Shown here in pieces: positions 1 through 7,821 of a stretch of DNA of 61,885 bases. Location of the stretch: NCBI GenBank assembly GCA_900199595.1, contig FZRB01000025.1, positions 1 to 61,885 of the forward strand, read 5' to 3'. The position numbers were made by a program, and so were the translations under genes. Each line of letters begins with the position of its first letter. The stretch's first letter is position 1. This DNA comes from Lachnospiraceae bacterium (GTDB taxonomy: Bacteria > Bacillota > Clostridia > Lachnospirales > Lachnospiraceae). The notes below the pieces were generated by a model. It was not told the DNA's origin, did not search any database, and saw nothing but the letters and a program-made list of their open reading frames with translations.

Positions 1-211
1 ACCATTCTTCTTTCCGTTCAGTGCTTTCTCTAATGATAGAGTCAAATTCTTCAAGGGTCTCTTTTATTATTTCTACCCCTAGCTTTGAAAGCTGATCTGT
101 CACACCCTTCACATACGAAGCGAAGTCTTTTGGATTCTCAGCAAGCTCTGCTGATAATTCATAAATTTTTTTGATGCAAACTTCATTGAAATACTTTACA
201 CTATTGACCAT
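1..211 (-). CDS. ISLre2 family transposase, N-terminal fragment
   Basis: The reading frame starts with ATG at 211 behind a strong AGGAGG and runs off the left edge after 70 codons. The start MVNSVKYFNEVCIKKIYEL and the following helical, acidic stretch ending in STERKEEW match my knowledge of the N-terminus of UPF0236/ISLre2 transposases, which move the element by DNA cleavage and strand transfer. The catalytic part is outside the window, so whether the copy is intact is unknown. Confidence 0.72.
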   Translation of the reverse strand, partial: MVNSVKYFNEVCIKKIYELSAELAENPKDFASYVKGVTDQLSKLGVEIIKETLEEFDSIIRESTERKEEW

Positions 212-280
212 AGGGAACGCTCCTCCTTGTTTGTGTTATGTTTGGTCGCTAAACACTTTATCACAAGGTGGTCGTTCCCT
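1..280 (-). mobile_element. 5' end of an ISLre2-type insertion sequence (truncated by window edge)
   Basis: The first 211 bases encode the N-terminus of an ISLre2-type transposase read leftwards out of the window. Just upstream of its start, bases 212-227 and 265-280 form an imperfect inverted repeat (agggaacg...), so a hairpin precedes the gene and the outer end of the element probably lies near 280. The exact end and any target duplication cannot be fixed because the other end is outside the window. Confidence 0.65.
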
Positions 281-336
281 TCTATATTTTCTTTTATTTA
301 ATTTCCGAATAAAACTTTACGCTAGCTACTTTGCTG

Positions 337-1044
337 TCATCTTTTTCGTTTGCCTACATAATTAGTCACATGAGCTCTCTTTCTGTCTGCACTTTCTGAT
401 GTATTGAGTTTTTTCTTTGTACTTTTACTCTTTGTTTTTCTCTTAGTTGATGTCTTATTATTTGATTTCTTATTATCCGTTTTGTTGCTTATATCTTTGT
501 TATTTATAACATCATATATTGTATAGTCTCTTTCAAAGAGCTCATTTGTAAGGTCTTCTTTAATTATCTCTTCACCCGAAGTTTTAACCAGCCTTTCATA
601 TATAAGCTTCCTCTTCGTGCCCATCAGCTTCGGCAGTCCGTTCTTTATCTGAACATTCAGAAGCTCCTGCCGCCAGAGAAGGTCCAGCTGGTGATTTATC
701 TTAACTTTCGGACATATGTCAGCATCTCTGTCTACGATAACATTATCATCAGTGACAACTATTATCCCCCAGTAGTCCGGAACATGTTCATCAACATGTA
801 TATGGCTTTCTCCGACCACAACATAGCACCTGTCACAGAATTTCTCATAATCCTTAACCTGTGTCTTAAGCCTTTTATAGGTATCACTGTCAGACTTTAT
901 CTCAAAACCAAGTATTTGTCCCGGAACCACAGCCAGGACATCGGCTCTGGAGCAGCTTATTATCTTCTCTTCAATTGTTCTGACCTTCTCATATCTTTCA
1001 TCCAGATAATCAAAGAGTCTTTCACGAATATCCTTATCTAACAT
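337..1044 (-). CDS. sce7726 family protein, PD-(D/E)XK nuclease-like
   Basis: This 235-residue protein has the layout of the sce7726 family: an N-terminal helical part, then RADVLAVVPGQILGFEIKSD around residues 33-52. Asp35, Glu48 and Lys50 give the D-x12-ExK pattern of PD-(D/E)XK nucleases, and Glu26 may also contribute. A VVG...WGI section follows (residues 76-94). The last 60 residues are a basic, Lys/Ser/Asn-rich tail that could bind nucleic acid. The biological role of the family is not established. The gene lies alone beside an insertion sequence end, which hints at an accessory locus. Start ATG at 1044 has a GGGG ribosome site. Confidence 0.75.
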   Translation of the reverse strand: MLDKDIRERLFDYLDERYEKVRTIEEKIISCSRADVLAVVPGQILGFEIKSDSDTYKRLKTQVKDYEKFCDRCYVVVGESHIHVDEHVPDYWGIIVVTDDNVIVDRDADICPKVKINHQLDLLWRQELLNVQIKNGLPKLMGTKRKLIYERLVKTSGEEIIKEDLTNELFERDYTIYDVINNKDISNKTDNKKSNNKTSTKRKTKSKSTKKKLNTSESADRKRAHVTNYVGKRKR

Positions 1045-1089
1045 TTTATTCCCCTGAAGGATTCTGCCATCAGGCAGATGCTTTTCGTT

Positions 1090-1113
1090 AAAACAGGGAG
1101 CCTAAGCTCCCTG
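1090..1113 (-). terminator. rho-independent terminator
   Basis: CAGGGAGC/GCTCCCTG stem followed on the minus strand by TTTT. It follows the HPr-like/161-residue gene pair and separates it from the sce7726 gene. A second small stem (tctgcc/ggcaga, 1064-1079) lies just beyond. Confidence 0.7.
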
Positions 1114-1157
1114 CCACATGTTTCTTTTCAATTAATAGCAATACGTATGTCAAATGT

Positions 1158-1643
1158 TTATAAAACATCTACATCATCTATATAATATCTGCCATTTATG
1201 TGATATACAGAAATCATTTCATAGTACGAGCCCTTGTCATACTCAACCAGAACCTTCACATTTACCTTCTCTTCTACTATGGGAGAAAACAAAGGATCAA
1301 GCAGAACGAGCTTTGCCGTACCTGAATAAGCACTTGATTTATCAGCTGAATCTGTGGAAGCAACTGACATTTTATAGTTATTTCCTGAATAATCAAGTAT
1401 TTTCTCTTTGATATAGCTCTTTTCCGAGGATGTTCTCTCACTTCTCGGAATCAGTTTCATATAATCAGAAGAGTTACCTGCATTTACAGCATCCTGGTAA
1501 CCAACAACAAGCTCATCGATACTTTTCTTACCACCTGAAGGAAGAATCCTTCCATAAAGAGACATAAGATCGAACAGCTTGACAGCCATCAAAATGCATA
1601 TGATCACAATTATGACAGGATTAAGACTACTGCTTCTTTTCAT
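1158..1643 (-). CDS. membrane-anchored protein of unknown function
   Basis: The 161-residue protein starts with a basic MKRSSS and a hydrophobic segment at residues 9-30, so it is probably a single-pass or signal-anchored protein with an extracytoplasmic C-terminal domain. The rest (a helical region then beta-rich stretches ending in YHINGRYYIDDVDVL) looks like a small alpha/beta NTF2-like fold, but this is only an impression and I do not recognise a named family. Its ATG lies 2 bases after the stop of the HPr-like gene, so the two are translationally coupled and share the promoter at 1945-1973. Confidence 0.65.
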   Translation of the reverse strand: MKRSSSLNPVIIVIICILMAVKLFDLMSLYGRILPSGGKKSIDELVVGYQDAVNAGNSSDYMKLIPRSERTSSEKSYIKEKILDYSGNNYKMSVASTDSADKSSAYSGTAKLVLLDPLFSPIVEEKVNVKVLVEYDKGSYYEMISVYHINGRYYIDDVDVL

Positions 1644-1645
1644 AT

Positions 1646-1879
1646 CTATTCAACCACGTATGGCTTGATAGCCTCCATTATTTTATCTTCATCCTGATCT
1701 GCATAGATATTAAGCTGAATAGGATTAGAAAGATCCAGACTGAATATACCCATTATAGACTTAGCATCAATAACATATCTGCCTGAAACAAGATCAAAAT
1801 CAGCCTTAAAGCCGCTTATATCATTTACAAATGATTTAACCTTTTCCATAGAATTAAGTGAAACCTTTACTTCTGTCAT
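1646..1879 (-). CDS. HPr-like protein lacking the phosphorylated histidine
   Basis: At 77 residues it has the size and beta-alpha pattern of the PTS phosphocarrier HPr, and the AKSIMGIFSLDL segment (residues 39-50) matches the conserved region around the regulatory serine of HPr (S-[IM]-M-G-[IV]). The N-terminal GIHARPA loop with the catalytic histidine is absent; the protein contains no histidine at all. It therefore cannot carry phosphate from enzyme I in the usual way, but Ser41 could still be a kinase target. Such degenerate HPr-like proteins are known in Clostridia but without assigned roles. It is the first gene of a two-gene unit divergent from mtaB. Confidence 0.75.
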   Translation of the reverse strand: MTEVKVSLNSMEKVKSFVNDISGFKADFDLVSGRYVIDAKSIMGIFSLDLSNPIQLNIYADQDEDKIMEAIKPYVVE

Positions 1880-1944
1880 ATTTTAGTCCTCCATGAAATA
1901 TAATTATTTTGAAACCCTATCTCAGGGTAAAAACTTATGCTATA

Positions 1945-1973
1945 ATGATAAAATGTGAAAAGTAAAAAGTCAA
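1945..1973 (-). promoter_or_regulatory. sigma-A type promoter of the HPr-like operon
   Basis: On the minus strand TTGACT (1968-1973) and TATCAT (1945-1950) are separated by 17 bases, about 65 bases upstream of the HPr-like start. Predicted by consensus match only. Confidence 0.55.
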
Positions 1974-2033
1974 CATAAAATAGCTTAATCTGGCAAGGTT
2001 TATATTTATATTTACATTAAGGAAATACCAAAA

Positions 2034-3443
2034 ATGAATTCAAATTTAAATGGCAAAAAAGTGTTATTATATTCACTTGGCTGTAAGGTAAATCAGTACG
2101 AGTCTGACGCAATGCTGGAAGCACTTCTGAGTGCGGGCTGTGTCAGGATAGAATCATCGAAGGAGCTTGGTGACGATAATCCGACAAATGATGATCCTGT
2201 TGCTGAAAAAACAGACAATGATAATCAAGGCTTTGATAAAGCAACCGACAACTGTGCGGACATATGCATCATCAACACCTGCTCGGTTACAAATATGGCT
2301 GACAGAAAATCCCGTCAGATCATTCACCGTCTGAGAAAACAAAACCCTAATGCAATCGTTGCCGCAACAGGCTGTTATGTTCAGATAGCCGGTGACAGTC
2401 TTCTCAGTGACGGAGCAATTGATTTGATAATAGGCAACAACCGCAAAAAGGATGTTGTTCGTATAATCAGTGAATATATAGAGACCGGAAAAGTCAGTGA
2501 TAATTATATAGATGTTAATAATGATTCCGAATTCGAGAATTTAGTAATCGACAAACCCGAGACTCATACAAGAGCCTATGTCAAAATACAGGACGGCTGT
2601 AATGAATTCTGCTCCTACTGCATCATTCCATATGCCAGAGGCAGAATAAAGAGCAAACGCCTGATCGATATAACTGCTGAGGTTGATACTCTCGCACATA
2701 ACGGAACAAAGGAAATAATCCTTACCGGAATAAATGTTTCCGCTTACGAGGACTCAGGACTGGGGCTTGTGGATGTTATAAAAAGACTTTCCAAGATCGA
2801 AGGTATCGAAAGAATACGACTCAGTTCAATGGATCCACGTATCATCACAAAGCAGTTTCTGGACACCGTATCAAAACTGGATAACTTTTGTCCGCATTTT
2901 CATCTCTCACTGCAGAGTGCATGCAACAAAACACTTAAGGCAATGAACAGAAAATATACCATCGAGCAGTATAAAGAAGCCTGTGATATGATACGCAGCT
3001 ACTATGACAGACCGGCCATAACCACTGATATAATCGTGGGATTCCCAGGAGAAACAGATGAAGATTTCCAGGATACCTATAATAATCTTAAAGAGCTTAA
3101 TCTCTATGAGATGCATGTATTCAAGTACTCAAGACGTAAGGGAACTGTTGCCGATAAACTGCCTGATCAGATAGATGAAAGAATAAAGACTGAAAGAAGC
3201 AACCGGCTTCTGGAGCTTACAGCTGAGAATAAAGAAAAGTTTGAGAATACATTTGCGGGTGAAACACAAGATGTACTTATTGAGGAAATAGTTGAGATAA
3301 AAGGAAAAAGCTTCTATCGCGGTCATACTACCAGATACGTTCTGGTAGATATCCCAGTGGAGAAACTTCCTGGTAAAGATAAAAACGATTATATAAATCA
3401 GATAGTTTCTTATACATTTCCATTTTATAAAATCAATAACTAA
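2034..3443 (+). CDS. mtaB: tRNA threonylcarbamoyladenosine methylthiotransferase MtaB
   Basis: This radical-SAM enzyme adds a methylthio group to t6A37 of ANN-reading tRNAs. The UPF0004 domain carries Cys17 (SLGCKVNQYES), Cys83 (NTCSVTN) and Cys114 (ATGCYVQ) for the auxiliary Fe-S cluster. The radical SAM cluster is Cys189, Cys193, Cys196 (CNEFCSYC), and a TRAM-like domain occupies roughly residues 390-465. The SLGCKVNQYES motif points to MtaB rather than MiaB or RimO. At 469 residues it is about 35 longer than usual because of an acidic, Asn/Asp-rich insertion at residues 38-73. It is one of only two clear plus-strand protein genes in the window. Its end overlaps the convergent gene by 11 bases. 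Confidence 0.93.
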   Translation: MNSNLNGKKVLLYSLGCKVNQYESDAMLEALLSAGCVRIESSKELGDDNPTNDDPVAEKTDNDNQGFDKATDNCADICIINTCSVTNMADRKSRQIIHRLRKQNPNAIVAATGCYVQIAGDSLLSDGAIDLIIGNNRKKDVVRIISEYIETGKVSDNYIDVNNDSEFENLVIDKPETHTRAYVKIQDGCNEFCSYCIIPYARGRIKSKRLIDITAEVDTLAHNGTKEIILTGINVSAYEDSGLGLVDVIKRLSKIEGIERIRLSSMDPRIITKQFLDTVSKLDNFCPHFHLSLQSACNKTLKAMNRKYTIEQYKEACDMIRSYYDRPAITTDIIVGFPGETDEDFQDTYNNLKELNLYEMHVFKYSRRKGTVADKLPDQIDERIKTERSNRLLELTAENKEKFENTFAGETQDVLIEEIVEIKGKSFYRGHTTRYVLVDIPVEKLPGKDKNDYINQIVSYTFPFYKINN

Positions 3444-3933
3444 TCGCCAGACAGAACGGGCCTACGAATAAGCAGCCTCCGATGATAATAAGGATCGATA
3501 CTATAACCGATATCCACCCTATCAGTTTACCGGTTCCGGACTTGATTATAACTGCTCCGCATATAATGAATATTACGCATTGTATTCCGGCAACTAAAAA
3601 TGTAAGTAATGTAAAAAGAATACCCATTCCTTCGAAGTCTTGGAGCATTTTATAAAGATCATCATAGGAATAATACTCAGTACTCTGATTTGCTTTTAAT
3701 ACCGTAAATGCTTTAACAAATAAAATAAAACAAATGCATAGACAGCTGGAAACAATTAATAAGCCAGGCACAGACGCTCCAAGCATAACATTTGAAGCTT
3801 TACGCCGTGAGCCTTCTGAGCCCTTTCTGGCAAATATAGCTATAATAAATAAAGGGATATATGTAACCCATACTAGTATTGCATTACCGGCGACATATCC
3901 CGATAGCTCTAATGCCGTTTTTACATATTCCAT
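3433..3933 (-). CDS. four-TM membrane protein of unknown function
   Basis: The 166-residue protein has four hydrophobic segments at about residues 13-35, 50-74, 103-127 and 135-162, with a short Tyr-rich loop (EYYSYDDLYKML) between TM2 and TM3. There is no catalytic motif I recognise; small four-TM proteins of this kind in Clostridia are often unannotated. It is convergent with mtaB and its last codons overlap the mtaB end by 11 bases. The start ATG at 3933 has a plausible GGAG just upstream. Confidence 0.6.
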   Translation of the reverse strand: MEYVKTALELSGYVAGNAILVWVTYIPLFIIAIFARKGSEGSRRKASNVMLGASVPGLLIVSSCLCICFILFVKAFTVLKANQSTEYYSYDDLYKMLQDFEGMGILFTLLTFLVAGIQCVIFIICGAVIIKSGTGKLIGWISVIVSILIIIGGCLFVGPFCLAISY

Positions 3934-3960
3934 AGCAGTCTCCTATGTATCAAAAACGAA

Positions 3961-4333
3961 AAAAAATGCACGCATAATTGCGTGCAATTTTTTTTAGTCC
4001 GTAGGGGAATCCCACCGGTAGCTTAGCTGCCTTTCAGGCCGGGCTTCGACTCGAACGACCCACCGGGTCGTTCTCTCGTCACTTCGTTCCTCGGTCTCGC
4101 TGTTCGATTCCACTACGGATAAAAAAATGCACGCATAATTGCGTGCAATTTTTTTTAGTCCGTAGGGGAATCCCACCGGTAGCTTAGCTGCCTTTCAGGC
4201 CGGGCTTCGACTCGAACGACCCACCGGGTCGTTCTCTCGTCACTTCGTTCCTCGGTCTCGCTGTTCGATTCCACTACGGATAAAAAAATGCACGCATAAT
4301 TGCGTGCAATTTTTTTTAGTCCGTAGGGGAATC
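3961..4333. repeat. 161-bp tandem repeat built from tRNA-Glu 3' ends and a terminator hairpin
   Basis: Two full copies (3968-4128 and 4129-4289) and a partial third (4290-4333) are essentially identical and spaced exactly 161 bases. Each unit holds a palindromic hairpin (gcacgcataattgcgtgc), a minus-strand copy of the last 16 bases of tRNA-Glu (agtccgtaggggaatc), about 85 bases with internal stems (gaacgaccc/gggtcgttc), and a plus-strand tRNA-tail-like piece (ttcgattccactacgga). The unit is thus flanked by tRNA tails in opposite orientations. The third copy runs into the genuine tRNA. Apparent reading frames through it are translation shadows. Confidence 0.85.
4282..4307 (-). terminator. terminator of tRNA-Glu
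   Basis: Stem gcacgca/tgcgtgc (4290-4307), 9 bases after the tRNA, followed on the minus strand by a run of seven T. Two further copies at 4129-4146 and 3968-3985 follow as part of the tandem repeat, and the hairpin is palindromic so it could act on both strands. Confidence 0.75.
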
Positions 4334-4388
4334 GAACCCCTGTTTCCGCCGTGAGAGGGCGGCGTCTTAGCCGCTTGACCAACGGACC
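4317..4388 (-). tRNA. tRNA-Glu (CTC)
   Basis: A full cloverleaf can be drawn: acceptor GGTCCGT/ACGGACT, D arm, anticodon stem CCGCC/GGCGG with loop CTCTCAC giving anticodon CTC, and T arm CAGGGGTTCGATTCCCC. The discriminator is A; no CCA is encoded, the gene running straight into an A-run (minus-strand). Reads GAG codons. Confidence 0.93.
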
Positions 4389-4407
4389 ATTCTTAACAAC
4401 GAATGTG

Positions 4408-4436
4408 AGTATAACAGACTACAATATAAATTGCAA
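4408..4436 (-). promoter_or_regulatory. promoter of tRNA-Glu
   Basis: TTGCAA (4431-4436) and TATACT (4408-4413) on the minus strand with a 17-base spacer, the -10 lying 20 bases before the tRNA 5' end. Confidence 0.65.
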
Positions 4437-4506
4437 GCACTTTTTTCGCTTGGCTTTTGTTTTTTTGTAAATTACCTATTACTGAAGATCAGATAAAACA
4501 AAATCA

Positions 4507-5703
4507 TTATTTAAGAATGACAACCTCTGCTGTTTCCAGCGATTTCTGATACAGTGGTTCTATGATTCCTTCAAGTCTTCTTTCAGACTTCTCGATTACA
4601 TGGAACTTAGGCTTTGTAACAGGATGCTTATCCACAAATATAGTGCAGCAGTCCTCGTATGGCTCGATACTTGTTTCAAATGTACCGATTCTCTGTGAGT
4701 ACTCTACTATCTCCTGCTTATCCATTCCGATAACAGGTCTGAATACAGGAATATCAACTGCATCATCTATAACGGCCAGAGACTGCATGGTCTGGGAAGA
4801 AACCTGACCTATGGACTCTCCAGTTATAACAGCCTGGCAGTCATCTCTTTTAGCCAGATCTTCAGCCATTCTGAAGAAATATCTCTTCATAATTATCGTA
4901 AGCTGGTCATGAGGACAATTATCGTAGATAGCCAGCTGTACATCCGTAAAGTTAACTACATAAAGCTTTATAGGACCAGCATACTGAGAAACAATAGTTC
5001 CCAGCTTCTTAACCTTTTCAAGCGCTCTGGCTGAAGTATATGGAGGTGAATTAAAGTAAACTGCCTCCATCTCAACACCACGCTTTGCAACCATGTATGT
5101 AGCAACAGGACTGTCTATACCACCTGACAGAAGGGACATAGCTCTTCCGTTTGTACCAACAGGAAGTCCTCCGGGACCGGGAAGTATCTTAGAATATACA
5201 TAGCCCTTCTCACCGCGAAGTTCTACCTCAACCATAATATCAGGCTTATGTACATCAACATGAAGACCCTGTGACTCATATTTTTCAAGAATATCATGAC
5301 CTATCTCACCATCTATTTCCATGGAATTCATAGGGAAGTCTTTGTTGATTCTTCTTGTATGTACTTTAAAGGAAAAATCATAGCCACTGTCAGCAAATGT
5401 CTCCTCAAAATGTTCTATTACCGCATCTCTTATTGATTCATAGGTGAATTCCTCGGAAACAGTAACAGGACAGATACCCACAACACCGAATATCTTTGTC
5501 ATTCTTTCTACAGCTTCATCAGCATCAAAGTCAGAAAGAGCCTCAACATATATACGTCCGAAATCACGTCTTACATCGAATTCACCAACCGGCTTCAGAC
5601 GATTTCTGATTCGTTTACAGAGCATGTCCTCAAAGACATATCTGTTCTTTCCTTTAGTTCCTATTTCCGCATATCTTACAAGATACATTTTCGTGTTATT
5701 CAT
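4507..5703 (-). CDS. thiI: tRNA 4-thiouridine synthase ThiI
   Basis: ThiI adenylates U8 of tRNA and inserts sulfur to give s4U; it can also feed sulfur to thiamine thiazole synthesis. An N-terminal ferredoxin-like/THUMP region (about residues 60-165) recognises the tRNA, followed by the PP-loop SGGIDS at 193-198 and the rest of the adenylation domain. At 398 residues it is the short form usual in Firmicutes, ending without the rhodanese domain found in E. coli. The cysteine desulfurase 41 bases upstream is the obvious sulfur donor, so the two form a relay operon. Confidence 0.95.
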   Translation of the reverse strand: MNNTKMYLVRYAEIGTKGKNRYVFEDMLCKRIRNRLKPVGEFDVRRDFGRIYVEALSDFDADEAVERMTKIFGVVGICPVTVSEEFTYESIRDAVIEHFEETFADSGYDFSFKVHTRRINKDFPMNSMEIDGEIGHDILEKYESQGLHVDVHKPDIMVEVELRGEKGYVYSKILPGPGGLPVGTNGRAMSLLSGGIDSPVATYMVAKRGVEMEAVYFNSPPYTSARALEKVKKLGTIVSQYAGPIKLYVVNFTDVQLAIYDNCPHDQLTIIMKRYFFRMAEDLAKRDDCQAVITGESIGQVSSQTMQSLAVIDDAVDIPVFRPVIGMDKQEIVEYSQRIGTFETSIEPYEDCCTIFVDKHPVTKPKFHVIEKSERRLEGIIEPLYQKSLETAEVVILK

Positions 5704-5744
5704 TATCTTCTATCCTTAATATAATATATTATCTTCAGTTTAAA

Positions 5745-6896
5745 TTATCCTCTGACATAATGTCTCAGCATCGGAAGCAGTTCCTTTATTACCGTAAGAG
5801 CATAATCAACTTCTTCTTCAGTATTTTCCTCAGCAAAGCTGAAACGAAGTGTTGATTCAAGTCTGGCCTTATCAAGACCTATAGCTGTAAGCACAGCTGA
5901 TTCCTTGCTTTTATTTGAAGAGCATGCCGAACCGGAGGAAACATATATACCCTTATCTTCCAGCGCATGAAGCATTACCTCTGCCCTTACTCCTGTAAAG
6001 CTGATGCTTGCTATATGTGGAGCTCCGTTTTCGATATCTGTATTGCAGTATACATTTTCCAGTTCTGTAACGCCCTTTACAAGCTTGTCTCTGACAGCTC
6101 TTATATGCGCAGTCTTCTCATCGAAGTTATCAAATGTCTTCTTAACAGCTGCTCCAAGACCTGCAATAGCCGGTACATTTTCCGTACCGGAACGCATATT
6201 TTTTTGCTGTCCGCCTCCGTATATAATAGGTCTTAAGAGAAGTCCCTTCTTAACATATAAGAAACCGGAGCCCTTGGGACCATGAATCTTGTGACCGGAA
6301 ACAGACATAAGGTCGCAACCTATCTGCTTTGGAACAGCCGGAATCTTACCGAAGGACTGTATAGCGTCAACATGAAAATAAACATTTTTATTCTTAGCTT
6401 TAACTGCCTTGGCTATTTCAGCAACCGGCATAACCGAGCCTATTTCATTATTTATATGCATACAGGATACAAGAATCGTATCATCCCTTACAGCCGCCGC
6501 GAAATCTTCAGCAGTAGCTATACCCTCTGAATTCGTAGGAACATAGGATATCTCATAGCCCTCTCTAATAAGAAACTGCATAACAGCAGACACAGAAGCA
6601 TGTTCAACAGATGAAACCACTATATGCTTTCCGCTTCTTCTTTTGGCGAGCGCAGAGCCAATAATAGCCATGTTGTTGGATTCAGTACCGCCGGAGGTAA
6701 AAATTATCTCCTCTGGAAGCACCTTAAGAACAGATGCTATAGCAGAAGCCGAATCAGCCACCAGATGCTCTGCATCCAGTCCCTTATTATGTAAGGATGA
6801 AGGATTTCCATAATCCTCCTTCATGGCCTTTACCACAGCTTCAATAGCCACATCATAAACCCTTGTAGTTGCCGAATTATCAAAATAACATTCCAT
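5745..6896 (-). CDS. cysteine desulfurase (NifS/IscS-like)
   Basis: A PLP-dependent enzyme that converts cysteine to alanine and holds the released sulfur as a persulfide. The PLP lysine is Lys203 in SGHKIHGPKG, His99 (VEHAS) stacks on the cofactor, and the persulfide loop is Cys325 in SSGSACSS. Its 383 residues match the IscS/NifS class. Because it directly precedes thiI it is probably dedicated to 4-thiouridine formation (NifZ-type role), not general Fe-S assembly; that is inference from position. Start ATG at 6896 follows AGGTAATTAAA. Confidence 0.93.
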   Translation of the reverse strand: MECYFDNSATTRVYDVAIEAVVKAMKEDYGNPSSLHNKGLDAEHLVADSASAIASVLKVLPEEIIFTSGGTESNNMAIIGSALAKRRSGKHIVVSSVEHASVSAVMQFLIREGYEISYVPTNSEGIATAEDFAAAVRDDTILVSCMHINNEIGSVMPVAEIAKAVKAKNKNVYFHVDAIQSFGKIPAVPKQIGCDLMSVSGHKIHGPKGSGFLYVKKGLLLRPIIYGGGQQKNMRSGTENVPAIAGLGAAVKKTFDNFDEKTAHIRAVRDKLVKGVTELENVYCNTDIENGAPHIASISFTGVRAEVMLHALEDKGIYVSSGSACSSNKSKESAVLTAIGLDKARLESTLRFSFAEENTEEEVDYALTVIKELLPMLRHYVRG

Positions 6897-6932
6897 TTTA
6901 ATTACCTATCATCTATTTATATTCTTCAAAAT

Positions 6933-6963
6933 GTGACACTTGAACTTTTGTTCAAACTGTCAC
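6933..6963. terminator. hairpin of the TGACA...TTGAAC...TGTCA terminator family
   Basis: Stem gtgaca-cttgaac / gttcaaactgtcac with a short loop, between rsmE and the desulfurase gene. The T-run is better on the plus strand (ctttttatt) than on the minus strand (attttgaag). Similar hairpins recur at 27551, 31681 and 31714, and a shorter relative at 60514. Confidence 0.55.
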
Positions 6964-6967
6964 CTTT

Positions 6968-7735
6968 TTATTCATCTAAAAGGAAGCTGAGGATTGACAT
7001 CACGGTCATTCCTGCAGTTTCGGTACGAAGGATTCTGTGACCAAGTGATATGATCCTGGCTCCCGCTTCCTCCAGGGATTTTACCTCTGAATCTGCAAAG
7101 CCACCTTCCGGACCGATAAATACGGAGATTCGCTTTATCTCTCCCTTTTTCACCCCTTCTGCCACTTCATTAAATACATTACGGCTGTACTGCATACCCT
7201 CTGCAGATTCATAGGAAAGCAGGATCACATCTGAATCTGTCGATGCTTTAAGCACAGCTTCTTTCATGGACACGAAAGATGAAACCTCAGGAATAATTCC
7301 TCTTCTTGACTGTTTAGCTGCCGATGCGGATATACCATTATATCTTTCCAGCTTTTTCTGCTGTTTCTTATCATCCAGCTTAACAATAGTTCTTTCCATC
7401 ATTACGGGAATGATCTCATGAATGCCAAGCTCTACGCATTTCTGAATGATTGTCTCGAATTTATCGCCTTTGGGAAAACCCTGATACAGAAAAATGTCAG
7501 CAGGCAGTTCAGCATTTGAATCAAATATATCGATTATATCTGCCAAAACCCTTTGTTCATTCTTTGGATCGATTGAAGTAATACTACATAGATAATCACG
7601 GGATGAACCGTCACTTACAGTTATCTCATCACCGATACCAAGTCTGAGTACATTCGCTATATGATTTACATCCGGTCCGGTTATCTCAATAACCTTATCA
7701 GATGTGCTTATGTCAGATACGAAAAACCTGTGCAT
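6968..7735 (-). CDS. rsmE: 16S rRNA m3U1498 methyltransferase RsmE
   Basis: RsmE methylates N3 of U1498 in the 30S decoding region. The 255-residue protein has an N-terminal PUA-like beta domain (MHRFFVSD to about residue 70) and a C-terminal SPOUT trefoil-knot domain. SPOUT motifs are visible: IPVMMERT, FIGPEGGFADSEV around residues 207-219, and the terminal LGHRILRTETAG of the SAM-binding knot. It follows prmA, as it does in many Firmicutes, downstream of the heat-shock operon. The ATG at 7735 has GAGGT 7 bases upstream. Confidence 0.94.
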   Translation of the reverse strand: MHRFFVSDISTSDKVIEITGPDVNHIANVLRLGIGDEITVSDGSSRDYLCSITSIDPKNEQRVLADIIDIFDSNAELPADIFLYQGFPKGDKFETIIQKCVELGIHEIIPVMMERTIVKLDDKKQQKKLERYNGISASAAKQSRRGIIPEVSSFVSMKEAVLKASTDSDVILLSYESAEGMQYSRNVFNEVAEGVKKGEIKRISVFIGPEGGFADSEVKSLEEAGARIISLGHRILRTETAGMTVMSILSFLLDE

Positions 7736-7821
7736 ATCTTACCTCACAAAAGATTCTTCACTTCGCTTGAAATGACGTAATTACAATTCCACAATACTGT
7801 TGCAAGCTCAAACCGCTCATA

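Noticed and set aside
3994-4382. Two minus-strand reading frames with identical peptides (3994-4176, 4155-4382)
   Set aside because: They are translations of the 161-bp repeat and, in the second case, of tRNA-Glu. No ribosome site and no recognisable protein.
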